52,728 nt of DNA from Burkholderiales bacterium. GTDB lineage: Bacteria; Pseudomonadota; Gammaproteobacteria; Burkholderiales; Burkholderiaceae_C. This document shows positions 8,778-17,194 of this stretch, in pieces; position 1 is the stretch's first letter; every line of letters begins with the position of its first letter. The translations under genes and the position numbers were made by a program. Location of the stretch: contig JAGWTP010000013.1 of the NCBI GenBank assembly GCA_028868895.1, positions 1 through 52,728 of the forward strand, written 5' to 3'. The notes beneath the pieces were generated by a model. The model searched no databases, was not told the DNA's origin, and worked only from the letters and a program-made list of their open reading frames with translations.

Positions 8778-10037
8778 ATGGACCACACCGAATCCTCGAA
8801 CCGCGGCGGTCGCCGCAACGTGCTGAAGGCCGCCGCAGCGGCCGGTGCGCTGCAAATCGCACCGGCGTTCGTCGTCAAGGCGCTCGCGGCGGAGCCGGTC
8901 AAGATCGGCCTGGACAACCCGCTCACCGGCACCTATGCCGCGGTGGGCAAGAACGAACTGATCGGCTGCCAGCTCGCGGTCGAACAGATCAATGCCAAGG
9001 GCGGCATCCTCGGCCGGCCGGTCGAGTTGGTCGTCGAAGACTCGACCAGCGGCGACGCCGGCACGGCGGTGCAGAAGGCGCGCAAGCTGATCGAGCGCGA
9101 CAAGGTCAACTTTCTGCTCGGCAACGTCAACTCGGCGCTGGCGCTGGCGATGGCGCAGGTCAGTTACGAGAAGGGCGTTCTGCACATCGTGCCGGGCGGC
9201 CACACCGATGCGATCACCGGTGCGTCGTGCCACTGGAACGTGTTCCGCGTCTGCAACACGACCCAGATGGAAGCCAACGCGGTGACGCCGACGCTGATCA
9301 AGAACGCCGGCAAGCGCTGGTACTTCATCACCCCCGACTACGCCTTCGGCCACACGCTGCAGGCCGGCCTCGAGAAGGCCGGCGAGAAGGCCGGCTACAC
9401 CAAGGTGGGCGGCGACCTGACGCCGCTGGGCACGACCGACTTCTCCTCGTACCTGATCAAGGCCTCGGCGGCCAAGCCCGACGTGATCATCTTCCTGGTG
9501 CAGGGCGAAGACATGGTCAACGCGCTCAAGCAGGCGGTGCAATTCGGCCTGGACAAGCGCTTTCACCTGGCTGGCGCCCAGCAGGAGCTGGAAGCGCTCG
9601 AAGGACTGCCGCCCGACGCGCGGATCGGCACCTGGGTGTTCGAGTGGTACTGGGACCAGCCGGGCGTGCCGCATGTGGCCGAGTTCGTCGCCGCGATCAA
9701 GAAGAAGACGGGGCGCGTGCCGACCGCGCGCACCTGGTTCGGCTTTGCCGCGACCTGGACCTGCGCGCTGGCGGCCAACACCGCGAAGTCGCTCGACGCG
9801 GTCAAGATGGCCAAGGCGCTGCAGGGCCTGAAGCTGCCGCCCGAGATCGCGCTGATGCCCGACGGTGCGTTCTACCGCGCCGGCCAGAACCAGCTGATCC
9901 CCAATCTGTACGTCGGCAATGCCCAGGCCAAAGGCAAGGAGCCGGACGACCTGTTCCACGTGACCGAGATCGTCAAGGGCCCGGACGTGGCGGGTACGCT
10001 GGAGGAGTCCGGCTGCAAGATGACCTGGCCGGCCTGA
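8778..10037 (+). CDS. Periplasmic substrate-binding protein, Liv/amide-type ABC importer
   Basis: 419 residues. The N-terminus has an RRNVLK twin-arginine-like motif followed by a hydrophobic Ala-rich core and cleavage near ALA-AEP, so export may use Tat. The mature part is a type I periplasmic binding protein (Peripla_BP_6): it opens KIGLDNPLTGTYAAVGK, with GGILGRPVELVVED and later VVGG-like beta segments. AGGAG (8763-8767) precedes the ATG by ten bases. livH, M, G and F follow in the same direction, 145 bases away. The family binds branched-chain amino acids, amides, urea or aromatic acids; the ligand cannot be told from sequence. The livK name is avoided for that reason. Confidence 0.9.
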   Translation: MDHTESSNRGGRRNVLKAAAAAGALQIAPAFVVKALAAEPVKIGLDNPLTGTYAAVGKNELIGCQLAVEQINAKGGILGRPVELVVEDSTSGDAGTAVQKARKLIERDKVNFLLGNVNSALALAMAQVSYEKGVLHIVPGGHTDAITGASCHWNVFRVCNTTQMEANAVTPTLIKNAGKRWYFITPDYAFGHTLQAGLEKAGEKAGYTKVGGDLTPLGTTDFSSYLIKASAAKPDVIIFLVQGEDMVNALKQAVQFGLDKRFHLAGAQQELEALEGLPPDARIGTWVFEWYWDQPGVPHVAEFVAAIKKKTGRVPTARTWFGFAATWTCALAANTAKSLDAVKMAKALQGLKLPPEIALMPDGAFYRAGQNQLIPNLYVGNAQAKGKEPDDLFHVTEIVKGPDVAGTLEESGCKMTWPA

Positions 10038-10044
10038 CCCGGCG

Positions 10045-10070
10045 GCGGCTCGCGTTGTTCACCGAGCCGC
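10045..10070 (+). other. Stem-loop between binding protein and permease genes
   Basis: An 8-bp perfect stem (GCGGCTCG / CGAGCCGC) with a 10-base loop starts eight bases after the binding-protein stop. There is no T-run, so it looks like an mRNA-stabilising or attenuating hairpin rather than a full terminator. Such hairpins often raise binding-protein level relative to the permease. Confidence 0.45.
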
Positions 10071-10182
10071 TGTCCGGCCGATGCGCCTCGCGCAGCATGA
10101 GGAACCCGATCGCATGCCGATGTTTCCCGCTGGCCCCCGGCGCCGCCGTGGACGCGGTGGCACAGCTGGAGCGTGACAGCGA

Positions 10183-11052
10183 ATGACGCAACTGCTTCTG
10201 TTCAACGTCTTCAACGGCCTGATCGTCGGCGCGTTCTACGCACTGATGGCGCTCGGCCTGTCGCTGATCCTCAACCTGAGCGGCGTCATCAACTTCGCCC
10301 ACGGCGGGTTCCTGGCGATTGGCGCGTACATCTCGTACACGCTGATTCCATACATCGGCTTCTGGGGCGCATTGCTGGTCGCGCCGTTGCTCACTGCTTT
10401 GATCGGCCTGGCCGTCGAGCGCGTGCTGATCCGCCGCCTTTACGGACGCGACCCGCTCTACAGCCTGCTGCTCACGTTCGGTCTGGCCTACATCCTCGAA
10501 GACGGCACGCGCTTCATCTGGGGCGCGCAGAGCCTGCCGTACCCGATCCCCGGCTGGCTGACGACGCCGCTGAGCGGCGAATATTTCTTCCTGACCGGCT
10601 ACCGCCTGTTCATGGTCGCGCTGGTGGCGGTCGCGGTCGCCGGGCTGTTCTTCATCCTGAACCGCACCCGGCTGGGCATCCGCATCCGCGCCGGCACGCT
10701 CGACCTCGAAACGGTGTCGGTGCTCGGCGTCAACGTGCGGCTGCTGCGCAACCTCAACTTCGGCCTGGGCATCTACCTGGCCGGGCTGGCCGGCGTGCTG
10801 GCGGCCGGCATGCTCGGGCTGCAGCCCACGATCGGCAGTTCACTCATCATGCCCAGCTTCGTCGCGATCATCGTCGGCGGGCTGGGCAGCCTGCCCGGCA
10901 CGCTGCTGGGCGGCTTGCTGATCGGCGTGGCCGCGGGCATCACGACGGTGTTCTTCCCGTCGGCCACCGAAGCGGTGATGTACGTGATGATGGGCCTGGT
11001 GCTGCTGGTGCGACCGCGCGGCCTGCTCGGCGAGGAAGGGAGAACCCAGTGA
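10183..11052 (+). CDS. livH: ABC importer permease LivH-type
   Basis: 289 residues, with about eight hydrophobic segments. The start LLLFNVFNGLIVGAFYALMALGLS and GVINFAHGGFLAIGAYISYTL are LivH hallmarks, and the C-terminal loop before PRGLLGE is usual for the family. It forms half of the inner-membrane channel. The ATG at 10183 closely follows GTGACAGCGA, a weak ribosome-binding context. Its stop overlaps the livM GTG start by four bases. Residues are consistent with branched-chain/amide-type transporters generally. Confidence 0.9.
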   Translation: MTQLLLFNVFNGLIVGAFYALMALGLSLILNLSGVINFAHGGFLAIGAYISYTLIPYIGFWGALLVAPLLTALIGLAVERVLIRRLYGRDPLYSLLLTFGLAYILEDGTRFIWGAQSLPYPIPGWLTTPLSGEYFFLTGYRLFMVALVAVAVAGLFFILNRTRLGIRIRAGTLDLETVSVLGVNVRLLRNLNFGLGIYLAGLAGVLAAGMLGLQPTIGSSLIMPSFVAIIVGGLGSLPGTLLGGLLIGVAAGITTVFFPSATEAVMYVMMGLVLLVRPRGLLGEEGRTQ

Positions 11053-11999
11053 ACGGCCTGAGCAAGCAGACCCCCAACGCCGCGATCTGGATCGTGCTGC
11101 TGACGATGCCGTTCTGGATGAACGCCATCGGCGGCTACACCGAACTCGCCACCCACGTGGTCGTGCTCGGGCTGGCCGCGATGGCGCTGAACTTCCTGCT
11201 CGGTTTCACCGGCGTGCTCTCGTTCGGCCACGCCGCGTACTTCGGCCTCGGTGCCTACGGCGCCGCGATGACGATCAAGTACCTCGTGCCGAGCACGCCG
11301 CTGGCGATCGTGGTCGGCGTGCTCGTGGGAACGGTGGCCGGCGCGATCATCGGCGCGCTGATCGTCAAGCTGCGCGGCGTGTACTTTGCAATGGTCACGA
11401 TCGCGTTCGCGCAGGTCTTCTTCTTCATCACCTTCCGCTGGAACGCCGTCACCGGCGGCGACGACGGGCTGACCGGCTGGCACCGCCAGGCGGTCAACCT
11501 CGGCTTCACCACCCTCGACCTCTACGGCAACGGCAAGACCTTCTACTACTTCGTGCTCGCGGTGTTCGCGCTCGCCGCCGCCGTCATGGCGCTGCTGCTG
11601 CGCTCGCCGTTCGGGCGCACGCTGATCGCGATCCGCGAGAACGAACGCCGCGCGCGCTTTCTGGGCATCCCGGTGGAGCGCCACATCTGGCTGTCGTTCG
11701 TGATTTCATGCGCGTTCGCGAGCCTGGCCGGCGCGCTCTATGCGCTGCTGAACAACTTCATCGATCCGCGCGCGCTGTACTGGACCCAGTCCGGCAACTT
11801 CGTGATCATGGCGGTGCTCGGCGGCATGCGTTCGTTCTGGGGGCCGCTGATCGGCGCGGCGATCTTCGTCGTGCTGCAGGACTACCTGTCGAGCCACACC
11901 GAGAACTGGATGTCGTTCATCGGCCTGTTCTTCGTGCTGATCGTGCTGTTCTTCCCGCGCGGCATCCTGGGCATGCTGCGCCGAAAGGTGGCCTCGTGA
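11049..11999 (+). CDS. livM: ABC importer permease LivM-type
   Basis: 316 residues from a GTG overlapping the livH stop (GTGA). It has about eight to ten hydrophobic segments, with the hallmarks ALNFLLGFTGVLSFGHAAYFGLGAYGAA and RSPFGRTLIAIRENERRARFLGI (the cytoplasmic ATPase-coupling loop). The end is FFPRGILGMLRRK. It pairs with LivH to form the transmembrane channel. The next gene starts by GTGA overlap, so livH to livF are translated in a coupled series. Confidence 0.9.
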   Translation: MNGLSKQTPNAAIWIVLLTMPFWMNAIGGYTELATHVVVLGLAAMALNFLLGFTGVLSFGHAAYFGLGAYGAAMTIKYLVPSTPLAIVVGVLVGTVAGAIIGALIVKLRGVYFAMVTIAFAQVFFFITFRWNAVTGGDDGLTGWHRQAVNLGFTTLDLYGNGKTFYYFVLAVFALAAAVMALLLRSPFGRTLIAIRENERRARFLGIPVERHIWLSFVISCAFASLAGALYALLNNFIDPRALYWTQSGNFVIMAVLGGMRSFWGPLIGAAIFVVLQDYLSSHTENWMSFIGLFFVLIVLFFPRGILGMLRRKVAS

Positions 12000-12745
12000 G
12001 CCTGTTGGAGGTACAGAACGTCTCGCAGCACTTCGGCAGCCTGGTGGCGGTCAACGGCGTCACGCTGGCGGTGGAGCCGGGCCAGTTGCGTGCGGTCATC
12101 GGGCCCAACGGCGCCGGCAAGACGACCTTCTTCAATTTGATCAGCGGCTTCTTTCGGCCCACGCTCGGGCGCATCGTCTTCGACGGCCAGGACATCACCG
12201 ACCTGGCGGTGCACGAGCGCGTGTCGCGCGGCATGGCACGCACCTTCCAGATCACCGAGATCTTCCCGGAGCTGAGCGTGCGCGAGAACCTGCGCATTCC
12301 GGTCGAGGTGGCGATGGGGCTGCGGCTGCGGCCGTGGCTGTCGCGCCAGGCCGATGCGGAGATTCGCGCCCGCCTGGACGAGTTGCTGGCGATGGGCAGC
12401 CTGGCCGACAAGGCCGACCGCCTCGTCGGCGAACTCAGCCACGGCGACCAGCGCGCCGCCGAGATCATGATGTCGCTTGCCCTCAGGCCTCGCTTGCTGC
12501 TGCTCGACGAGCCGACCGCCGGAATGGGCGACAAGGAGACCTACGAGGTCACCCGGCTGGTGCACCGGCTGCACCGCGAGCAGAAGCTGACGATCGTGCT
12601 GATCGAGCACGACATGCGGGTCGTGTTCCATCTCGCCGACCGCATCACGGTGCTCGCCGAAGGCTCGGTGCTGGCCGAAGGCACTCCCGCAGAGATTGCG
12701 GCCGACGAACGCGTCCAGGCGGCGTACCTGGGGAAGGACACATGA
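11996..12745 (+). CDS. livG: ABC importer ATPase LivG-type
   Basis: 249 residues from a GTG overlapping the livM stop. Walker A is GPNGAGKTT (about residues 38-46), the signature region LSHGDQR is a usual LivG variant of LSGGQ, Walker B is LLLLDEPTAGM, and the switch His lies in IEHDM. The C-terminal tail LAEGTPAEI...VQAAYLG is typical of LivG. It hydrolyses ATP in a heterodimer with LivF to drive uptake. Its stop overlaps the livF ATG by four bases. Confidence 0.92.
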   Translation: MSLLEVQNVSQHFGSLVAVNGVTLAVEPGQLRAVIGPNGAGKTTFFNLISGFFRPTLGRIVFDGQDITDLAVHERVSRGMARTFQITEIFPELSVRENLRIPVEVAMGLRLRPWLSRQADAEIRARLDELLAMGSLADKADRLVGELSHGDQRAAEIMMSLALRPRLLLLDEPTAGMGDKETYEVTRLVHRLHREQKLTIVLIEHDMRVVFHLADRITVLAEGSVLAEGTPAEIAADERVQAAYLGKDT

Positions 12746-13467
12746 CTCCGCTCGTGGTCCAGGGGCTGCAGACCTTCTACGGCAAGAGCCACATCCTGCA
12801 CGGCGTGGACCTCGAGGTTCGCGAGGGCGAGATCGTCGCGCTGCTCGGCCGCAACGGCGCGGGCAAGACGACCACGCTGCGCAGCGTGATGGGTCTGACC
12901 CGCGCCCGCACCGGCACGGTGCGCATGTTCGGCGACAACACCACCACCGCCTGGCCGCCGTACCGCATCGCGGCGCTCGGCGTGGGCTACGTGCCCGAGG
13001 GCCGGCGCATCTTCGCCAACCTGACCGTCGCCGAGAACCTCAAGGTGCCGCTCGAACGCCCCGGGCCGTGGACGATCTCGCGAATCTACGGGCTGTTCCC
13101 GCGCTTGCAGGAGCGCCAGGCCAACCTGGGGCGGCAGCTTTCCGGCGGGGAACAGGAGATGCTCGCGATCGCGCGCGCCTTGCTGCTCAACCCGAAGCTG
13201 CTGCTGCTCGACGAACCGTCGCAGGGGCTGGCGCCGCGGATCGTGCAGGAGGTGTTCAAGGTCGTGGGCACGATGCGCGACGAGGGCATCGCGGTGCTGC
13301 TGGTCGAGCAGAACGTGATCGCCACGGTCAAGATCGCCGACCGCGCGTATGTGCTCGACAACGGCCAGGTCGCCTACGAAGGTTCGGCCGCGGAGTTCGC
13401 GCGCGACGAGGAACGGGTGCGGGCGCTGGCGGGCGCAAGTGCCGAGAAGTGGGATTCGGTCGAATAG
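12742..13467 (+). CDS. livF: ABC importer ATPase LivF-type
   Basis: 241 residues from an ATG overlapping the livG stop. It has Walker A GRNGAGKTT, signature LSGGEQEM, Walker B LLLLDEPSQGL, and VEQNV as the switch region. The segment YVPEGRRIFANLTVAENL is a LivF hallmark. It is the last gene of the importer operon; the convergent two-component gene ends 258 bases on. Only the transported compound is in doubt. Confidence 0.92.
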   Translation: MTPLVVQGLQTFYGKSHILHGVDLEVREGEIVALLGRNGAGKTTTLRSVMGLTRARTGTVRMFGDNTTTAWPPYRIAALGVGYVPEGRRIFANLTVAENLKVPLERPGPWTISRIYGLFPRLQERQANLGRQLSGGEQEMLAIARALLLNPKLLLLDEPSQGLAPRIVQEVFKVVGTMRDEGIAVLLVEQNVIATVKIADRAYVLDNGQVAYEGSAAEFARDEERVRALAGASAEKWDSVE

Positions 13468-13491
13468 GGCGCCAGGTCGACCCCGGCGCCC
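13467..13491 (+). terminator. Possible terminator hairpin after livF
   Basis: A 7-bp stem GGGCGCC / GGCGCCC, with an 11-base loop, begins on the last base of the livF stop. There is no T-run after it, so termination is uncertain. The remaining convergent gap to 13725 holds short GC-rich inverted repeats (for example GCACC...GGTGC at 13651-13666) and no convincing small gene. Confidence 0.35.
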
Positions 13492-13725
13492 TTCGACATT
13501 TGCATCGGCCCCAACTGCAGCCTGCGTATGTGACGCATGTGCAGCGCGACCTTCAGCCCGTGCCGGGTGCGCTTGCTTCGTCTGTCTCCTCGGCCTCGTC
13601 CTGCGCGGCACCGAACCGGTGCCTGCCGCGAGAAGCGAGACTTTAGGCGCGCACCATCCGGGGTGCACTAGGGATTTCCCGGTTGAACCCGGCCGCAACC
13701 CGCCGCGGCCGGACGCCTGACCGCC

Positions 13726-15315
13726 TCAGCGCAATGCCGCCGGCAGCGACAGCACCACCTGGGTGCCCGCACCGACACGGCTCGTCACGCCGACCTCGCC
13801 GCCGTGCAGCTCGGCAATGCGCTTGACGATCGCCAGCCCCAGGCCCACGCCGCCGTCACCGGTGGCCGGCGCAACGCTCTGGCGGCTCTGGTAATAGCGG
13901 TCGAACAGGTGTGGCAACTCGACCGCCGGGATGCCCGGCCCGGTGTCGCTGACGCTGACCTGCACGCGGCCGCCCAGCAACACCGCCGCGAGCGTGATGC
14001 GGGCGCCGCGCGGGCAGAACTTCAACGCGTTGTCGACCAGGTTGGCGATCGCGCGCTCGAACAACTCGATGTCCAGCGTGGCGTAGGGCGGCGAAGCCGG
14101 CGCGCCCGGCGCAGGCGGCGCCGCGGCTGGGGCGCCGGATGCCGGCAGGATCGCGGCTTCGGCAGCGCGCACCGTAACGAGCGCCACACCCTGCTTGGCG
14201 GCGCGTTCGGCGAAACGCAGGCAGATGTCGTCGAGCAGCTCGCCGGTGTCGACCTTCTCCAGGTGCAGCTTGAACTCGGGTTCGTCGAGCTTGGCCAGGT
14301 CGCCCAGCGAGCGCACCAGCCCCGCGGCGTTGCGGGTGTTGCGCAGCGCGATTTCGATCAGGCGCCGCTCATCGGCCCGGTCGTGGGCCCGCGCATCGGG
14401 CGCCTCGGCGGCCCAGCGCGCTTCGAGCGTCTCGAGGCAAGCCACCGTTGCCGTCAGCGGCGAGCGCAGGTCGTGCGACAGGTTGCTCACGCCCTCGCGA
14501 CGGAAATGGTCGAGCCGCTGGCGCTCGCTCCACTGCCGGCGCAAGGTGGCGAGCATCATCTCGAAGGCGCGGGTCAACTGGCCGAACTCGTCGCGCGTGA
14601 CCGGTGGCAGCACCGGCTGCGCTGCGTTGGCCAGGCCGGCGTCCAGGCCGCGTTGCGAGATCGTCGCCACCGCTTCGGTCAGGCGCTGCAACGGGCGCGT
14701 GACCGAGACGATGATCAGCACCGCCACCAACGTGGTGAACGCGACCACGGCGACGATCAGCCCGAGCACCGGCCGCGCGAAGCTCATGCGCAGCGCGGCC
14801 CAGCGGCCCTCGGGGAGTTGCTCGGTGTGCAGCACGAGGTACAGGTAGCCGACCACCGCGCCGGCCGCGCCCGGCGCGCCGCGGTGCACCGGCTGGACCG
14901 CGACGACGGCGTCAGCGTCCATGCGTTCGGGGTCGTCGCCCATCACGTAGGCGGCGTCGCTGCGCCCGACCGCCTCGAGCACCGGACGCAGCGCCACCTT
15001 GAAGCCCGGCGCCAGCTTCACGGTGCCGCTGGACGCGAGCACGGTGCCGTCGAGCGCGAGCAGGTAGAGCTGGGTGTCGGGCTCGAACAGCACCATGTTG
15101 CGCAACCAGCCGCGAAACGCCTGCGGCTCGCGTTCATGCATCTCGAACACGTTGTCGTTGGTGGCCACCACGCGCTGCAAGAACGCGCTGCCGCGCCGGT
15201 AGGCGGTCTCGTGCTCGAAGCGCTGAAACGCGTAGAGCACGGTGGCGATCACCAGCAGGCCGGTGACGATGCCGGTGGCGAAGACCGTCAGCGCGAGCTT
15301 GAATCGAACCGTCAT
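13726..15315 (-). CDS. Sensor histidine kinase (OmpR-partner class)
   Basis: 529 residues with a membrane segment at about 8-28, a periplasmic region of about 150 residues, a second membrane segment near 180-205, HAMP (PLQRLTEAV), then the HisKA box NLSHDLRSPLTA with His about 281. The HATPase shows NLVDNALKF, DTGPGIP and GLGLAIVKRIAELHGG. An Ala/Pro-rich insert of about 20 residues sits between the dimerisation domain and the N box. It lies four bases after the response-regulator stop, so the pair is co-transcribed. It autophosphorylates in response to an unknown envelope signal. Confidence 0.92.
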   Translation of the reverse strand: MTVRFKLALTVFATGIVTGLLVIATVLYAFQRFEHETAYRRGSAFLQRVVATNDNVFEMHEREPQAFRGWLRNMVLFEPDTQLYLLALDGTVLASSGTVKLAPGFKVALRPVLEAVGRSDAAYVMGDDPERMDADAVVAVQPVHRGAPGAAGAVVGYLYLVLHTEQLPEGRWAALRMSFARPVLGLIVAVVAFTTLVAVLIIVSVTRPLQRLTEAVATISQRGLDAGLANAAQPVLPPVTRDEFGQLTRAFEMMLATLRRQWSERQRLDHFRREGVSNLSHDLRSPLTATVACLETLEARWAAEAPDARAHDRADERRLIEIALRNTRNAAGLVRSLGDLAKLDEPEFKLHLEKVDTGELLDDICLRFAERAAKQGVALVTVRAAEAAILPASGAPAAAPPAPGAPASPPYATLDIELFERAIANLVDNALKFCPRGARITLAAVLLGGRVQVSVSDTGPGIPAVELPHLFDRYYQSRQSVAPATGDGGVGLGLAIVKRIAELHGGEVGVTSRVGAGTQVVLSLPAALR

Positions 15316-15319
15316 CGGT

Positions 15320-16045
15320 TCATGACGGCGTGTCGCGCATCTTGTAGCCCGCGCCGCGCGCGGTGAGGATCAGCTCGGGGCGCATCGGGTCGGCCTCGAG
15401 CTTGGCGCGCAGGCGGTTGATGTGGGTCGTGACCGTGTGCTCGTAGCCGTCGTGGGTGTAGCCCCAGACCGCGTCGAGCAACTGCGAGCGCGAGAACACA
15501 TGGCCGGGGTGCGAGGCGAAATACAGCAGCAGGTCGAACTCGAGCGCGGTGAACTCGATCGCCGCGCCGCGGCAGCGCACCTGGCGCTTGGCGGGCTGGA
15601 TTTCGAGCTCGCCGTTGCGGATCAGGCCGGCGTTCTTGGCGCCGGGCGCCTGCGCGGCCGCCTGCGCGGCGGCGAGCAGGTCGGCGCGGCGCAGCAGGGC
15701 CTTCACGCGCGCCAGCAGTTCGGCCAGCGAGAATGGCTTGGTCAGGTAATCATCGGCACCCAGCTCCAGGCCGAGCACGCGGTCGAGCTCGGTCGACTTG
15801 GCGGTCAGCATCAGGATCGGCGCCGCGCTGCCCTTGGCGCGCAACGCCTTGCAGACCTCCAGCCCGTCCATGCGCGGCATCATCAGGTCGAGGATCAGCA
15901 GGTCGCTCGGCGCCTCGAGCTGGCGTGCCAGCGCGGCCTGGCCGTCGCCCACCGCCGCCACCTGGTAGCCAGCGCCGCGCAGGTTCATCACCAGCAGCTC
16001 GCGGATGTCGGTCTGGTCTTCGGCGACGAGGATGTGGGCGGGCAT
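15320..16045 (-). CDS. Response regulator, OmpR family
   Basis: 241 residues. The receiver domain has VAEDQTD, phospho-acceptor Asp53 in LILDLMMPRMDG, the Thr/Ser switch near LMLTAKS and Lys in YLTKPFSL. A linker rich in Ala/Gln (about 120-145) leads to the winged-helix DNA-binding domain ending with RGAGYKM. It is the first gene of the pair and diverges from the ECF sigma gene across 150 bases, so the shared promoter region may be its own target (inference). Confidence 0.93.
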   Translation of the reverse strand: MPAHILVAEDQTDIRELLVMNLRGAGYQVAAVGDGQAALARQLEAPSDLLILDLMMPRMDGLEVCKALRAKGSAAPILMLTAKSTELDRVLGLELGADDYLTKPFSLAELLARVKALLRRADLLAAAQAAAQAPGAKNAGLIRNGELEIQPAKRQVRCRGAAIEFTALEFDLLLYFASHPGHVFSRSQLLDAVWGYTHDGYEHTVTTHINRLRAKLEADPMRPELILTARGAGYKMRDTPS

Positions 16046-16195
16046 GGTCGATGGGTCGGGCAGGGCGGGCCCGTCCTTACGCGGCGCGTTGCGATGGTTT
16101 GACGCGATTGTGATCTTGCCGTGATCTTCGGTGAGCCCGGCGCGAGGTGCGGCGCCCACAGTGGACGCATCCGGAATCCTCGCGCAAACCGCACC

Positions 16196-16726
16196 ATGAA
16201 CACCGCCACCGCCGACCCCTCGCCGCCCGCCGCAAACACCCCGGTCGTGGGGGCCGAGATGGTCTCGCACCGCAACTACCTGGTGCGCTTCGCGCAGCGC
16301 CGGCTGCGCGACCCGCTGCTGGCCGAGGACGCGGTGCACGACGTGTTCGAGGCCGTGCTGTCGGGCCGCGCCGTGTTCGCCGGGCGCTGCGCGCTGCGCT
16401 CGTGGCTCACGGCCGTGCTCAAGCACAAGATCGTCGACGCGGTGCGGCGCAGCGCCGGCACCGACTCGCTCGACGAGGCATTCGACGATGACGGCGCGCT
16501 CGCGCTCGAATGCCCGCAGCCGCGCCCGGACCAGGTCGCCGAACAGCAGCAGTTGCTGGCACTGACGCTCGCGCGCATCGACGCGCTGCCGCCCGGGCTG
16601 CGCGACGCGATGCGGCTGCGCGTGCTCGAAGAGCAACCCACCGACGCCGTGTGCCGCAGGCTCGGCATCAGCGAAGAAAACCTGTTCGTGCGCATCCACC
16701 GCGCCCGCAAGCAGCTGCTTTCCTGA
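16196..16726 (+). CDS. ECF-type RNA polymerase sigma factor
   Basis: 176 residues. The ATG at 16196 is chosen because the frame upstream gives an Arg-rich non-conserved extension. Sigma region 2 shows LAEDAVHDVFEAVL and SWLTAVLKHKIVDAVRR; region 4 shows LPPGLRDAMRLRVLEEQPTDAVCRRLGISEENLFVRIHRARKQLL. A short acidic linker joins them. ECF factors usually pair with an anti-sigma factor, but the next gene encodes a thioredoxin-like protein instead and no zf-HC2 protein is present. The upstream neighbour is the divergent two-component operon. Target promoters are unknown. Confidence 0.87.
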   Translation: MNTATADPSPPAANTPVVGAEMVSHRNYLVRFAQRRLRDPLLAEDAVHDVFEAVLSGRAVFAGRCALRSWLTAVLKHKIVDAVRRSAGTDSLDEAFDDDGALALECPQPRPDQVAEQQQLLALTLARIDALPPGLRDAMRLRVLEEQPTDAVCRRLGISEENLFVRIHRARKQLLS

Positions 16727-16770
16727 TCCGGCGCACGGCGCCGCGGCGCCGGCCACGGCACACTGGCGCC

Positions 16771-17127
16771 ATGATTGATGCAGCGTTGATCCGGGTGGCG
16801 TGCCTGTGCGCGCAGTGGTGCGGCGTGTGCGGCGAGTACGCCGCGGTGTTCGAGCAGGCTGCGGCCGCCTTCGGCGCGCGCTGCACGTTCGTGTGGATCG
16901 ACATCGAAGACGAGGCCGAGCTGGTCGGCGACGTCGATGTCGAGAACTTCCCGACGCTGCTGATCGCGCGCGGTGACCGGGCGCTGTTCTTCGGCACCGT
17001 CACACCGCACCCGCAGACGATTGCGCGGCTGGTGCAGAGCGCCCTCGACGGCGGGCTGGAGCCGCCGGCCGACACGGCCGAGATCGATGCGCTGGCGCGG
17101 CGCGTGTCGGCGCGCGGCGGGCGCTGA
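16771..17127 (+). CDS. Thioredoxin-like protein
   Basis: 118 residues with the active-site motif WCGVC (Cys17, Cys20), two extra cysteines just before it (Cys11, Cys13), and a cis-Pro-like stretch NFPTLLI. No signal peptide is visible, so it is cytoplasmic. The thioredoxin fold is clear although the length is close to the short limit. It begins 44 bases after the sigma factor stop on the same strand, so co-transcription is likely. A redox role in controlling the sigma factor is an attractive but unproved idea. Confidence 0.8.
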   Translation: MIDAALIRVACLCAQWCGVCGEYAAVFEQAAAAFGARCTFVWIDIEDEAELVGDVDVENFPTLLIARGDRALFFGTVTPHPQTIARLVQSALDGGLEPPADTAEIDALARRVSARGGR

Positions 17128-17194
17128 CGGACCCGACGCTGGCTCGGACGCGCGCCGAGGGCTCGCCGCGTCGGTCAGGTCCGGTGCTGGCCCT

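Noticed and set aside
13349-13720. Possible small gene in the gap after livF
   Set aside because: Overlaps livF in another frame, Arg/Ser/Pro-rich composition, and no ribosome-binding site or motif.
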